Source of the DNA: Lachnospiraceae bacterium M18-1
GTDB lineage: Bacteria; Bacillota; Clostridia; Lachnospirales; Lachnospiraceae
Length of the DNA: 64,000 bases
Assembly: GCA_000403295.2 (NCBI GenBank)
Contig: KE159609.1
Coordinates: 1,051,432 to 1,115,431 of the forward strand
Direction of reading: 5' to 3'
Part shown: positions 27,667 through 36,782 of the stretch, piece by piece
Numbering within the stretch: the first letter of the stretch is position 1
How the letters are laid out: each line of letters begins with the position of its first letter
Program-made: the position numbers and the translations under genes
The notes under the pieces: generated by a model
The model's input: the letters and a program-made list of their open reading frames with translations, nothing else
What the model was told of the DNA's origin: nothing
Databases searched by the model: none

Positions 27667-29094
27667 GTGAGAGTCTGCATAGTAGTAGAAGGATGTTATC
27701 CATATGTGACAGGCGGGGTATCCAGCTGGGTACATGGCTTGATCCAGTCTTTTCCGAAGCTGGAATTTGTGATCTTGTCCATTATCAGCAGCCGCTCCAT
27801 GAGCGGAAAATTTACATATCAGCTTCCAGAGAATGTGACGGAGGTGCATGAACTGTACCTGGAGGACGTTGACTGGAACCGGAAGGGACGGAAGAAATTA
27901 AAACTGAACAAGACGGAGTATCAGGCGTTTCACAGCCTGGTACATAACCGGAATGTGGAATGGGAAGCGGTATTCAGGCTGTTTCAGGAAAAGCCGGTTT
28001 CTCTGGATAAGCTGCTGATGGGGGAGGATTTTCTGAAGATCGTAAGAGAATATTACGATCAGAACTACAGTCAGCTGGTCTTTTCGGATTTTTTATGGAC
28101 CGTGCGTTCCGTATATCTGCCGCTTTTGTTTACCTTAAAAATGAAGCTGCCCAAAGCAGATCTGTACCATTGCCTGGCCACCGGATATGCGGGAGTGCTG
28201 GGCAGCATGGCGAAGGAACTCTATGGCAGCCGTTTCCTGATCTCTGAGCACGGGATCTATACCAGGGAACGGGAAGAGGAACTGCTCCGGGCGGACTGGG
28301 TTCAGGGCGTCTATAAAAACATATGGATCGATCAGTTTAAAAAGATGTCAAAGCTGGCATATGAGAAGGCGGATCTGGTGACCAGTCTCTACGAGTATGC
28401 CAGAGAGCTTCAGGTTGATCTTGGCTGTCCGGTGGAAAAGACGATGGTGACGCCCAATGGGGTTGCCCTGGAGAGGCTGACGGATATTCCGGGCAGGACA
28501 GAGGAAGATGAAGGAAAGATTAATGTCGGCGCGGTGCTCCGTGTGACTCCGATCAAGGATGTGAAGACAATGATCCAGGCATTCAGCTTTGCAAAGGAGA
28601 GAGAACCAAGGCTGAAGCTGTGGATTATGGGGCCCAGGGACGAGGACGAGGGATATGCGCGTGAATGTCTGGAGCAGGCAGAGACGCTGGGGGTTACAGA
28701 TGTTGTATTTACCGGAAGGATTGATATCCGGGATTATCTGGGCAGGATGGATATGACGATCCTGACAAGCATCAGTGAAGGCCAGCCGCTAACGATCCTG
28801 GAAGGCTTTGCGGCGCACAAGCCTGCCATTGCGACGGATGTCGGGAACTGCCGTGGGCTGATATATGGAGAAAACGATGATTTTGGCGATGCAGGAATCG
28901 TGGTCCATATCATGAATGTGGAGGAGATCGCACAGGCCATGGTAGATCTGGCGCGAAACGAGTCCATGCGTCTTCAGATGGGAGAAAACGGTTATCAGAG
29001 GGTAGTCTCCGGTTATCAGATCGGGCATATGCGCAGTAAATACCGGAAAATCTATAAGGACTTTTCAGACAGTATGGGACTTCGCTGGGAATAA
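27667..29094 (+). CDS. pelF: PelF glycosyltransferase, GT4 family (copy B)
   Basis: It starts at GTG 27667 behind GAAAGGAG and gives 475 residues. The start aligns exactly with copy A (MRVCIVVEGCYPYVTGG). Conserved motifs are LYHCLATGYAGVLGSMAK, SEHGIYTREREEELL, GAVLRVTPIKDV and E371-x7-E379 (EGQPLTILE), the retaining GT4 pair at the same residue numbers as in copy A. The acidic C-terminal tail seen in copy A is absent. This enzyme should polymerise the second Pel-type glycan using a UDP-sugar. Confidence 0.92.
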   Translation: MRVCIVVEGCYPYVTGGVSSWVHGLIQSFPKLEFVILSIISSRSMSGKFTYQLPENVTEVHELYLEDVDWNRKGRKKLKLNKTEYQAFHSLVHNRNVEWEAVFRLFQEKPVSLDKLLMGEDFLKIVREYYDQNYSQLVFSDFLWTVRSVYLPLLFTLKMKLPKADLYHCLATGYAGVLGSMAKELYGSRFLISEHGIYTREREEELLRADWVQGVYKNIWIDQFKKMSKLAYEKADLVTSLYEYARELQVDLGCPVEKTMVTPNGVALERLTDIPGRTEEDEGKINVGAVLRVTPIKDVKTMIQAFSFAKEREPRLKLWIMGPRDEDEGYARECLEQAETLGVTDVVFTGRIDIRDYLGRMDMTILTSISEGQPLTILEGFAAHKPAIATDVGNCRGLIYGENDDFGDAGIVVHIMNVEEIAQAMVDLARNESMRLQMGENGYQRVVSGYQIGHMRSKYRKIYKDFSDSMGLRWE

Positions 29095-29126
29095 TAGAAA
29101 AGAGAGAAGTGAAGAGGAGAGGGCCA

Positions 29127-30590
29127 ATGGCTACTATAGGAAATAAACTAAGTAAGATCTTTGAGAAAAATACGCTCACAACCTATCTGATCGGATTTGC
29201 ATACAGCTCCATGTCCACGGTGACGCCGATGTTCGTGGTCATCCTGAATATTGTGCTGATGGGACACTTCCTGGACTTCAGCAGTCTCACGCTTGTTGAG
29301 AGAGAGTTATTTTCCTGTACAGTGCTGTATATATTTATCTTTGCGCTTTTGACCTGTTCTCCTTTTAACTCGGTCCTGTCAAAGTATATGTCGGATGTCA
29401 TCTATGAGGAACGCTATCAGGATATCAGACCCTGCTATTACCTGGGACTGTTGATGAATCTTTTGCTCAGCAGCCTGCTGGGGATCCCGTTCTGCCTGTG
29501 GGAGCATTTTGTGGGTAAGGTGGATGTGTTTTATGTGTTTACCGGATACTGCGGTTATATCGCGCTCGTTCTGGTTTTTTATTCGATGATCTATCTGTCC
29601 ATTGCGAAGGCTTACCAGAAGATCTCGCTGTTTTATACGATCGGAATGGTATGGGCTTTTTTTGCTTCGCTTTTCCTGAGACTTGTTTTAAAATGGGGGA
29701 TCAGAGAGAGCATGCTGTTTGCGCTGATGACAGGACTCTTTCTGATCGCCTTTCTGGAGATCGCGGTCGTGAAACGCTATTTTGTATATAACAGCAACCG
29801 GTACAGCTCGGTACTGCGGTATTTCAAAAAATACTGGCAGCTCGTAGCGGCTAACTTTGCCTATATTTTGGGACTCTATATCCACAATTTTGTGTTCTGG
29901 ACTCAGGATATGAGACTTGTGCTGGTAAAAACATTTGTCTGCAATCAGCCTTATGACATGGCCACATGCCTGGCGATGTTTACCAATATTTCTATGACGA
30001 TCATATTTATCACACGGGTGGAGATGAATTTTCATGGCAAGTATAAAAATTATTCCGAAGCGGTGATCGGCGGGAGAGGAAGAGATATCGATATTGCCAA
30101 GAGCGAGATGTTCCGCCAGCTGTCCTCGGAGCTGATGAGCCTGGTGCGTATCCAGTTCATTATTACGTCTGTGGTATATCTGCTCTGCGTGGTATTTTTG
30201 CCGAGATTCGGATTTTCCAGCCTGACACTTCGGATCTATCCCTGTCTGGTAGTTGGATATTTTATTGTTTTTCTGATGTATTCTGAGATTATATTTTTAT
30301 ATTATTATAATGACTTGAACGGAGCAGTGCTCACCTCACTGTCTTTCTGCCTGGTCACATTCCTTGGAAGCATCTTTGCTTCCGGCCTGTCTGAGCTGTG
30401 GTATGGGCTTGGACTGGTGATGGGGGCATTTACGGGGTGGACGGTTGCCTATATTCGTCTGCGTTATATCGAAAAACATCTGGACGCGCATATATTCTGT
30501 GAAGGGTCGCTTTTGAAACCGGGAATGGGGACACAGCCGCCTGGAAAGGTATATGATAAAAATATTCAAAAGGAAAGAGAGGAGGCCTGA
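29127..30590 (+). CDS. pelG: PelG polysaccharide exporter (copy B)
   Basis: The ATG at 29127 follows GAGGAGAGGG and aligns with the copy A start (MATIGNKLSKIFEK versus MAGVGVKLNRIFEK), giving 487 residues with about twelve helices. It keeps SPFNSVLSKYM, LLGIPFCLWEHFVG, YILGLYIHNFVFWT and CNQPYDMATCLAMFTNIS. PelG is the MOP-superfamily transporter that works with PelD, PelE and PelF. The DUF2304 gene begins 2 nt after the stop, so copy B continues without a terminator into its accessory genes, unlike copy A. Confidence 0.92.
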   Translation: MATIGNKLSKIFEKNTLTTYLIGFAYSSMSTVTPMFVVILNIVLMGHFLDFSSLTLVERELFSCTVLYIFIFALLTCSPFNSVLSKYMSDVIYEERYQDIRPCYYLGLLMNLLLSSLLGIPFCLWEHFVGKVDVFYVFTGYCGYIALVLVFYSMIYLSIAKAYQKISLFYTIGMVWAFFASLFLRLVLKWGIRESMLFALMTGLFLIAFLEIAVVKRYFVYNSNRYSSVLRYFKKYWQLVAANFAYILGLYIHNFVFWTQDMRLVLVKTFVCNQPYDMATCLAMFTNISMTIIFITRVEMNFHGKYKNYSEAVIGGRGRDIDIAKSEMFRQLSSELMSLVRIQFIITSVVYLLCVVFLPRFGFSSLTLRIYPCLVVGYFIVFLMYSEIIFLYYYNDLNGAVLTSLSFCLVTFLGSIFASGLSELWYGLGLVMGAFTGWTVAYIRLRYIEKHLDAHIFCEGSLLKPGMGTQPPGKVYDKNIQKEREEA

Positions 30591-30592
30591 AC

Positions 30593-31093
30593 GTGGACGC
30601 CAATATGATAAGGGCTGGAGTCAGCCTTGCGGGGCTCTTGCTCATGGTTGCCAGCTTTCTGATGCATTCTTACAAAAAGATCACGGTCAATTATACCGTG
30701 ATATGGGAGCTGCTGGGAGCCATGCTTGTTTTGATCGGCATCGTGCCTGTGTTCTCAGAATGGACCAAACAGCTTGCAACGGGAACCGGGCTGGCATTTT
30801 TCTGTGTAGGAGCGGTCTTTTTATTTGAAGAATTCAGAACAAGTGCGATGATCTCTCAGCTGATCCTGAAGACACGGGAGATGGCCATGCATGTGGCTAT
30901 GCTCAACCAGGAAAATGAGATCATCCTGAAAGAGCTCGACAGGTTGAGCCGGATAGTAGGAGAGGGCGATGGAAAAGAGAACGATGACCAGGGAGAAAAA
31001 AAATCTTCTGTTTGTTGTGAACACGCTGGGACGGGCAGGTGCGGAGACAGCGCTCCTGGAGCTGCTGAGACAGCTGGACAGTCAGAAGTATGA
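30593..31093 (+). CDS. DUF2304-like small membrane protein with extended tail
   Basis: It probably starts at GTG 30593 (GAGGAGG upstream), or at the ATG four codons later. The 166-residue product has three hydrophobic segments in residues 8-90 and a short coiled coil (NQENEIILKELDRLSRIV). This is the layout of DUF2304 proteins, which commonly sit beside glycosyltransferases as small membrane partners. Such proteins usually end at about 110-125 residues. Here the frame runs on for about 40 low-hydrophobicity residues that overlap the next gene by 125 bp, suggesting loss of the original stop codon. Confidence 0.6.
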   Translation: MDANMIRAGVSLAGLLLMVASFLMHSYKKITVNYTVIWELLGAMLVLIGIVPVFSEWTKQLATGTGLAFFCVGAVFLFEEFRTSAMISQLILKTREMAMHVAMLNQENEIILKELDRLSRIVGEGDGKENDDQGEKKSSVCCEHAGTGRCGDSAPGAAETAGQSEV

Positions 31094-32195
31094 GCTTTTC
31101 CTCTATGTGATCCTGGGACAGGGAGAGATGATCGGAGAGCTTCCGCCCCATGTGAACCTATTAAATTCCAGCTTCAGCAGCCAGTCCGTACTGACGAAAC
31201 AGGGAAAGCGGCTGATGGCAGGGACCATATTGCGCTGTTTTTTCCGAAACGGCGGATTTGTCAGCAAGCTGGGCTCTGTCCTGAAAAACCTCAGAATCAT
31301 GAAAAGGAAGGGACGTATTCAGACAGATAAGCTTTTGTGGCGCATGCTTTCGGACGGTTCACAGCGTTTCCCGATGAGGTTTGACATGGCGGTGGCGTAT
31401 CTGGAGGGGGCGTCTGCCTACTATACGGCAGAGCATGTGAATGCAGACAGAAAATGTGCATTTGTACATATTGACTATGAGGGCGCAGGATATACAAGAG
31501 AGATGGATCAGGGGTGCTGGGAACGGTTTGACCAGATTTTTACTGTTTCGGATGAGGTGAGAACGCATTTTCTGGCGGTCTATCCGGAATATGCGTCAAA
31601 AACAGATACATTCCAGAATCTGATCGATCAGGAGACAGTGCGGAGGCGGGCGGAAGAAAAGGGAGGCTTCCAGGATCCTTACAGCGGAATGAGGATCCTG
31701 ACGGTGGGCCGGCTGACGTACCAAAAGGCGTATGATATTGCGATAGACGCGATGAAGATCCTGAAGGATTCGGGATACCGGGCCAGGTGGTATGTGCTGG
31801 GCGAGGGCGACCAGAGATCTATGCTGGAGAAAAAAATTGCCGCGGCAGGACTGGAAGAGGATTTTATACTTCTCGGAGCGGTGTCAAATCCATTTCCATA
31901 CTATGCACAGGCAGATCTGTACATACACGCCACCCGGTTTGAAGGAAAAAGTATTGCGATTCAGGAGGCGCAGATACTGGGCTGTGCGGTGATCGCTTCT
32001 GACTGCAACGGCAACAGGGAGCAGGTCGTGGATGGAGTGGACGGCATACTTTGTGGGCTGACGCCCCGGGCAGTCGCGGACAGTGCTGCGATGCTTTTGA
32101 GGGATGAAGAGAAGAGGAAGAGACTTGGGCAGGCGGCGTCAGAGAAAAAAACTGCTCAGAAGGAAGAACTGGAGAAGCTGCTCAGGTTCTTGTAG
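30969..32195 (+). CDS. Glycosyltransferase family 4
   Basis: This 408-residue GT-B enzyme starts at ATG 30969 behind GGAGAGGG, inside the end of the preceding reading frame. N-terminal NTLGRAGAETALLELL is the typical GGAE-like nucleotide-sugar loop, ILTVGRLTYQKAYD marks the hinge, and HATRFEGKSIAIQEAQ carries the E-x7-E motif. It probably transfers one sugar to a lipid-linked glycan. Substrate unknown. Confidence 0.85.
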   Translation: MEKRTMTREKKNLLFVVNTLGRAGAETALLELLRQLDSQKYELFLYVILGQGEMIGELPPHVNLLNSSFSSQSVLTKQGKRLMAGTILRCFFRNGGFVSKLGSVLKNLRIMKRKGRIQTDKLLWRMLSDGSQRFPMRFDMAVAYLEGASAYYTAEHVNADRKCAFVHIDYEGAGYTREMDQGCWERFDQIFTVSDEVRTHFLAVYPEYASKTDTFQNLIDQETVRRRAEEKGGFQDPYSGMRILTVGRLTYQKAYDIAIDAMKILKDSGYRARWYVLGEGDQRSMLEKKIAAAGLEEDFILLGAVSNPFPYYAQADLYIHATRFEGKSIAIQEAQILGCAVIASDCNGNREQVVDGVDGILCGLTPRAVADSAAMLLRDEEKRKRLGQAASEKKTAQKEELEKLLRFL

Positions 32196-32248
32196 TGTAA
32201 CGTATTTTTTGAAAAATCTGCAGTACGGGAATTAAAGGAGACAGGATC

Positions 32249-33028
32249 ATGAAGAAAAAAGAATTGCTGATCATTATACCGTCTTATAATGAAGGAAATA
32301 ATATCCGGAGGCTGCTTATGCAGCTGGAGGAGCTGGAAATGAAAGACAGAGCGGATATTTTGATCGTAAACGATGCTTCCACAGATGCTACGAACTGGAT
32401 CGTGAAGGAAATGCATTATCCCATGCTTTCACAGCTTTATAACATGGGATATGGCTGTGCCCTGCAGACCGGCTATAAATATGCGGTGCGCAGGGGATAT
32501 CAATATGTGATCCAGATGGACGGGGACGGACAGCATGATGTGTGCAATATTCCTGTGATCTACAGGAAGCTGAAAGAACAGGATGCGGATGGGCGCTGTC
32601 CGGATATCGTTCTTGGAGCCAGGTTTATGGAGGGCAGTTCTGACTTCCCGGTTTCTCCGCCGAAGAGAATCGTCTATTCCATATTCCGCTTTCTCATCCG
32701 AATGACAACGGGACACAGGGTTGCAGATCCAACCACGGGACTGCAGGGCTTAAGCCGGAAAGCGTTTCTGTATTATTCAAAATATGACCATTTTGATGAT
32801 AAATATCCGGATGCAAATATGATCATACTCATGATGCTGATCAAGTTCCGGGTCGTCGAGGTACCGGCGGTGATGCATACAAGGGTAGAGGGAAAGAGTA
32901 TGCATTCAGGATTGAAACCGTTCTGGTATATGCTTAGGGTGCTGTTCAGCGTCTGCGTTGTATTATTCCAGACAAAGGTTCTGAAGATGGACTCGGAGGT
33001 AGGACTTTTGAGTGCGGATAAGATATAG
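32249..33028 (+). CDS. DPM1-like GT2, polyprenyl-phosphate sugar transferase type
   Basis: This 259-residue protein has ELLIIIPSYNEGNNI at the start, IVNDASTDAT, GYGCALQTGYKYA and IQMDGDGQHD, the metal-binding motif of dolichol/undecaprenyl-phosphate mannosyl- or glucosyltransferases. The later PTTGLQGLSRKAF fits too. Such enzymes charge undecaprenyl phosphate with one sugar, which a GT-C protein can then use outside the membrane. The GT-C-like proteins at 8282 and 23470 are natural candidates for that. The ribosome site is AAAGGAG. It ends 23 bp from a convergent gene. Confidence 0.85.
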   Translation: MKKKELLIIIPSYNEGNNIRRLLMQLEELEMKDRADILIVNDASTDATNWIVKEMHYPMLSQLYNMGYGCALQTGYKYAVRRGYQYVIQMDGDGQHDVCNIPVIYRKLKEQDADGRCPDIVLGARFMEGSSDFPVSPPKRIVYSIFRFLIRMTTGHRVADPTTGLQGLSRKAFLYYSKYDHFDDKYPDANMIILMMLIKFRVVEVPAVMHTRVEGKSMHSGLKPFWYMLRVLFSVCVVLFQTKVLKMDSEVGLLSADKI

Positions 33029-33051
33029 CAGTATAACTCCGTACAGAAGCT

Positions 33052-34476
33052 CTACCGGGGAAATATGCTGATGTCCAATTGTCCGAGAGCATAGCCGTAT
33101 TCATTGGAGGCTTCTTCATTTGCAAGCTCAATGATCCGTCCGGAGACCGGATCGCTGATCTTCAGGTAGAGATCATAGGTTCCGGTGGCATATTCACGGA
33201 TACGGATCGGAAGCGACAGATGGATCTGCACTCCGGGATCCCAGGATCGGGTATCTGTTTTGACAGGCAGGGTGAAGCTTCTGTCTGTGACCGGTTCTCT
33301 CAGGGTCAGAGCTACATCAAAAGGACGATAGCAGCCTGAGAAACCTGTGTTCTGCAAAGTGACCGTCAGCTCTGTATCCTTTTCCCAGGGAAGGACAGAG
33401 GTGCATTCGGAAGAACGCAGCACATATCTGTACCCTAAGTGCCTGGAAATATAATCGAATCCGTTCATTCCGCTGAAAAGAGGGTCCTCTGTACAGAATG
33501 CGTTCCGCCATTTGGAGAATACAGCTTCATCATAGGCACTGTTGAGGTAGGAAACACGGGTGGCCTTCAGATCCCTGACGGCAGCGGGAAAATCATTGCA
33601 GGGGTTGGGAATCACGACTTCTCCTCCGTTTGGCACATAAGCGCAAAGCCGGTTCTGGAATTCGATTTCTTCCTGTCGGCTCCTTTTATGAGAGGACGGG
33701 AAGCCCTCCGGGGCGGGGGCGGCAGCATAAGTGTTGAGATCCGTATCGGAACCGAGCATACCGTCATTGAACAGGCTGAGTCTGGATGAAAGCGTTCCCT
33801 GAAATGCGCCGGATTCATTTAACGGCTCCGCAGAGTCCGTGAGAAGCCGCCACTGCTGCGGTGTGCGGACAGCCAGGAAGATCTCGGGAGCAGTGACGGA
33901 AGCCAGATGGCTGATCAAGGTCTTCATATCCTCGTCGTTTGCATAGCGGGAGCCATGTATCTCGCCCCAGGATCCGATGAAGATGCCCTGCATGATATAG
34001 ACACAGTCCTTATAGCGGTTTACGATCTCAGAGGTCTGAGACATGTGCGTCAGGATTATAGACAGTTCCTGCGGTTCCGCTGACATGGCATTTCCATCCC
34101 AATCGTAGAAAAAACGGACGATGAGCTGCCTGTCTGTAGACTGCCAGCAATGGAGCAGCTGATTCAGAAGCGCCAGTCCGCGGTCGCCGATCGGACCGGC
34201 AGCATAGTCCTGGAGATTAAATTCCAGCAGAACAAGACCGGCTTTTTCCTCCGGCTCCCTTATCTTGGAAATATCAAAGGATGCCTCTTCCGACAATTTA
34301 TAGCCATGGATCTGATACCATCCGATATAGGGGTTCTGAAGCTCCTTTGCAGATTCCGTACAGCTGACGGGAGAGTATCTGACAAAACGCAGGGTCAGGA
34401 AGGATAGAAAAAGTCCGAGGATCATGCAGATACATATACTCAGAAACACAGTAAAAAAAATTTTTTTGAACTTCAT
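33052..34476 (-). CDS. DUF4832/DUF4874-type protein with signal anchor (paralogue 2)
   Basis: This 474-residue protein has a clear N-terminal hydrophobic segment (about 6-29) and the same ordered blocks as its paralogues: LQNPYIGWYQIHGY, QGIFIGSWGEIHGSRY, VPNGGEV, VSYLNSAYDE and RHLGYR. The Glu in SWGE is conserved in all three. It is divergently transcribed from the GT2-pyruvyltransferase fusion, with 145 bp between them. Exported glycan-processing activity is inferred from family layout and context. Confidence 0.65.
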   Translation of the reverse strand: MKFKKIFFTVFLSICICMILGLFLSFLTLRFVRYSPVSCTESAKELQNPYIGWYQIHGYKLSEEASFDISKIREPEEKAGLVLLEFNLQDYAAGPIGDRGLALLNQLLHCWQSTDRQLIVRFFYDWDGNAMSAEPQELSIILTHMSQTSEIVNRYKDCVYIMQGIFIGSWGEIHGSRYANDEDMKTLISHLASVTAPEIFLAVRTPQQWRLLTDSAEPLNESGAFQGTLSSRLSLFNDGMLGSDTDLNTYAAAPAPEGFPSSHKRSRQEEIEFQNRLCAYVPNGGEVVIPNPCNDFPAAVRDLKATRVSYLNSAYDEAVFSKWRNAFCTEDPLFSGMNGFDYISRHLGYRYVLRSSECTSVLPWEKDTELTVTLQNTGFSGCYRPFDVALTLREPVTDRSFTLPVKTDTRSWDPGVQIHLSLPIRIREYATGTYDLYLKISDPVSGRIIELANEEASNEYGYALGQLDISIFPR

Positions 34477-34621
34477 ATGATAGTACTCCTGTTGTTATTG
34501 CTTACTCCTGGGCTGTGCACCGCTTTGGATACGGCTGCTTTTGCATCGGCGCAACACATTATAACATCTGTGGGATAAAAAAGCCATCTGAAAATGGCAG
34601 TCACATAAAGAAAGGGATTTT

Positions 34622-36763
34622 ATGAAAAAAGTATCAGTGATCATTCCGATGTATAATTCGGAAAAATATATTGGGCAGTGCCTCAGCTCTGTGCTTGCGC
34701 AGACCTGTCAGGATATGGAGATCCTTGTGATCGATGACGGTTCATCGGACCAGGGGCCGGAAATCTGTGAGGAAGCTGTACGGTCAGATGCCAGGGTATG
34801 CCTGCGCCGTCAGGAGAACGAAGGTGTTTCTTCAGCAAGAAATCATGGAATTGAGTCTGCAAAAGGGGAATATGTCTTTTTCCTGGACAGCGATGATGCA
34901 ATCCATCCGTTTCTTATTGAAAAGATGCTTCTGCTGGCGGAAGAACAGCAGGCCGACCTGGTGTTCTGCAGCTATTATAAGCTGGGAACAGAGAAGATAG
35001 AGACAATACTGGCTGAGGATCCGAAAAAAAACGAACGATTCCGATGGCAGACGGCCAAGGGAGAAGAGGCGGAAGATTGGTTTCACAGGAAATACATGAA
35101 TGACCTGTCAGGAATCGGAGGCAAGCTGATACGCAGATCGGCGATCGGGCCGCTGAGGTTTGATGAGAAGCTGTCAAACGGAGAAGACACGCTGTTTTTG
35201 TATCATATCATCCGGCAGGGCATACGGAGTGTTTTTCTTAAGAAGAGCTGGTACTATTACAGAATCCACGAGGAGAGCGTCACACATTCTCAGGCAATGA
35301 TAAAGGGAAAACGGTATTTTGAAAGCAGTATGAGAATCCGGGATGAAGAGTATAGGAGGGGAAGGCACGATTTTGCATTGGGATGGGAGCAGCTTGTTGC
35401 TGTGCAGATGGAGAAAAATTACAGGATGCTGCAGAGTACGGGCAACCAAAGGGGCTGCAGGAGTCTGAGAAGGACCGCGGCGGAAGAAAGAAAGCACCCT
35501 ATGTTTGACCGGCTTCTGTTCAGTGAGAAGTTTCTCTTTGATCTTTGCTTTTCCTGCTACCCTGTCTATGCTTTGGTGAGCCGGTATGTCCCTGTGCTGC
35601 TGGCGTGGAGGGAGTCATTCATGATGAGAAAAGAACATGCGGATATAGGGATCATTACATTTCACTGTTCCAACAATTTCGGCGCTATGCTGCAGGCATA
35701 TGGACTGAAGACTTTTTTGCGGAAAAATGGAAAAAAAGCGGAGATTGTCCGATATGAGCCTGTTTTTATGACAGGAAGGCATTGGTGGATACCATATTCG
35801 CCGATCCGGGGGCTGAAGGGGCGGCTGTGGGGAATATTCAACATGTGGGACGGGCTCGTGTCTCATTTTTGCAACAGAGAGGAGTTTTCCAGACAGCTTA
35901 CGAATATGAATTATTTTCGTTTCAAGTATCTGGTGGATAAAAAGCAGAGGAAGCTGTGCTCCTGCGGCGGCCTGAAAGGTCTGAAATATCGGTGCTATGT
36001 AGTTGGAAGCGACCAGATCTGGAATCCTGATATCACCTGCGGCCTCAGGAGGGCATATTTCGGAGCTTTTTCGAATCCGCGGAAGAAAAAGGTGATCTCT
36101 TATGCGGCAAGCTTCGGCAGCTCGGGGCTTTCCGGCCGGGACGACGGGGTGTTTGCGAAGCTGATCAGACATGTGGATGCCGTTTCTGTCAGGGAAGAAT
36201 CGGCCGTTCCATACGTGAAAAGGATCTGCGGCAGAGAAGTTACAGCTGTGTTAGACCCGGTATTTTTTCTGAAAAAAGAATCCTGGCAGAGGATTGAACG
36301 TATACCGGAGCATGCGGAAAAGGAACGGTATATCTTGGTCTATGTGACGGAACCTAACCGGACCATGTCCGAGTACGCGAAGAAGCTTTCGGCGGAGACC
36401 GGGCTGTCTATGATCGAGGTGTGTGCCCAACGTCTGGGAAGCGATATGGGATTTGAAGTGGACCGGGCGGCAGGACCGTCTGAATTTTTGGGATATATCC
36501 ATAAAGCGGAGTATGTAGTATCCAATTCATTTCATGCGGCTGCGTTCAGCATCATATACGAGAAACAGTTTCTGGCATTTGTACACAGCAACCTGGGGGC
36601 ACGGGTCAGGAATATCCTTCAGATCCACGGACTGGAGGACAGACTGTGTGTGGAGGAAGCCGGAGATATCCATGCCCGCATAGACTGGGAGTCTGTGAGA
36701 CAGAAAACAAAGGAAAATGTCAGAGCATCGGGAGGATTTCTGCTTAAAAATCTGCAGGAATAG
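34622..36763 (+). CDS. Fusion of GT2 glycosyltransferase and polysaccharide pyruvyl transferase
   Basis: This is one 713-residue open frame. Residues 1-330 are a GT2 enzyme (SVIIPMYNSEKYI, IDDGSSD, GVSSARNHG, FFLDSDDAIHP), closely similar to the GT2 at 13253. From residue about 342, starting at MRKEHADIGIITFHCSNN, comes a polysaccharide pyruvyl transferase domain (PF04230-like). It shows NFGAMLQAYGLKTFL, VVGSDQIWNPD, YAASFGSSGLS and SNSFHAAAFSI. The second domain attaches pyruvate ketals or a related group to sugars, giving an acidic glycan. An internal ATG at the junction suggests that two adjacent genes merged by loss of a stop codon. The F420H2-dehydrogenase-beta-like protein follows, the usual partner of this transferase type in gut Firmicutes and Bacteroidetes. 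Confidence 0.85.
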   Translation: MKKVSVIIPMYNSEKYIGQCLSSVLAQTCQDMEILVIDDGSSDQGPEICEEAVRSDARVCLRRQENEGVSSARNHGIESAKGEYVFFLDSDDAIHPFLIEKMLLLAEEQQADLVFCSYYKLGTEKIETILAEDPKKNERFRWQTAKGEEAEDWFHRKYMNDLSGIGGKLIRRSAIGPLRFDEKLSNGEDTLFLYHIIRQGIRSVFLKKSWYYYRIHEESVTHSQAMIKGKRYFESSMRIRDEEYRRGRHDFALGWEQLVAVQMEKNYRMLQSTGNQRGCRSLRRTAAEERKHPMFDRLLFSEKFLFDLCFSCYPVYALVSRYVPVLLAWRESFMMRKEHADIGIITFHCSNNFGAMLQAYGLKTFLRKNGKKAEIVRYEPVFMTGRHWWIPYSPIRGLKGRLWGIFNMWDGLVSHFCNREEFSRQLTNMNYFRFKYLVDKKQRKLCSCGGLKGLKYRCYVVGSDQIWNPDITCGLRRAYFGAFSNPRKKKVISYAASFGSSGLSGRDDGVFAKLIRHVDAVSVREESAVPYVKRICGREVTAVLDPVFFLKKESWQRIERIPEHAEKERYILVYVTEPNRTMSEYAKKLSAETGLSMIEVCAQRLGSDMGFEVDRAAGPSEFLGYIHKAEYVVSNSFHAAAFSIIYEKQFLAFVHSNLGARVRNILQIHGLEDRLCVEEAGDIHARIDWESVRQKTKENVRASGGFLLKNLQE

Positions 36764-36782
36764 AGGACAGGGGGCTTATCTC

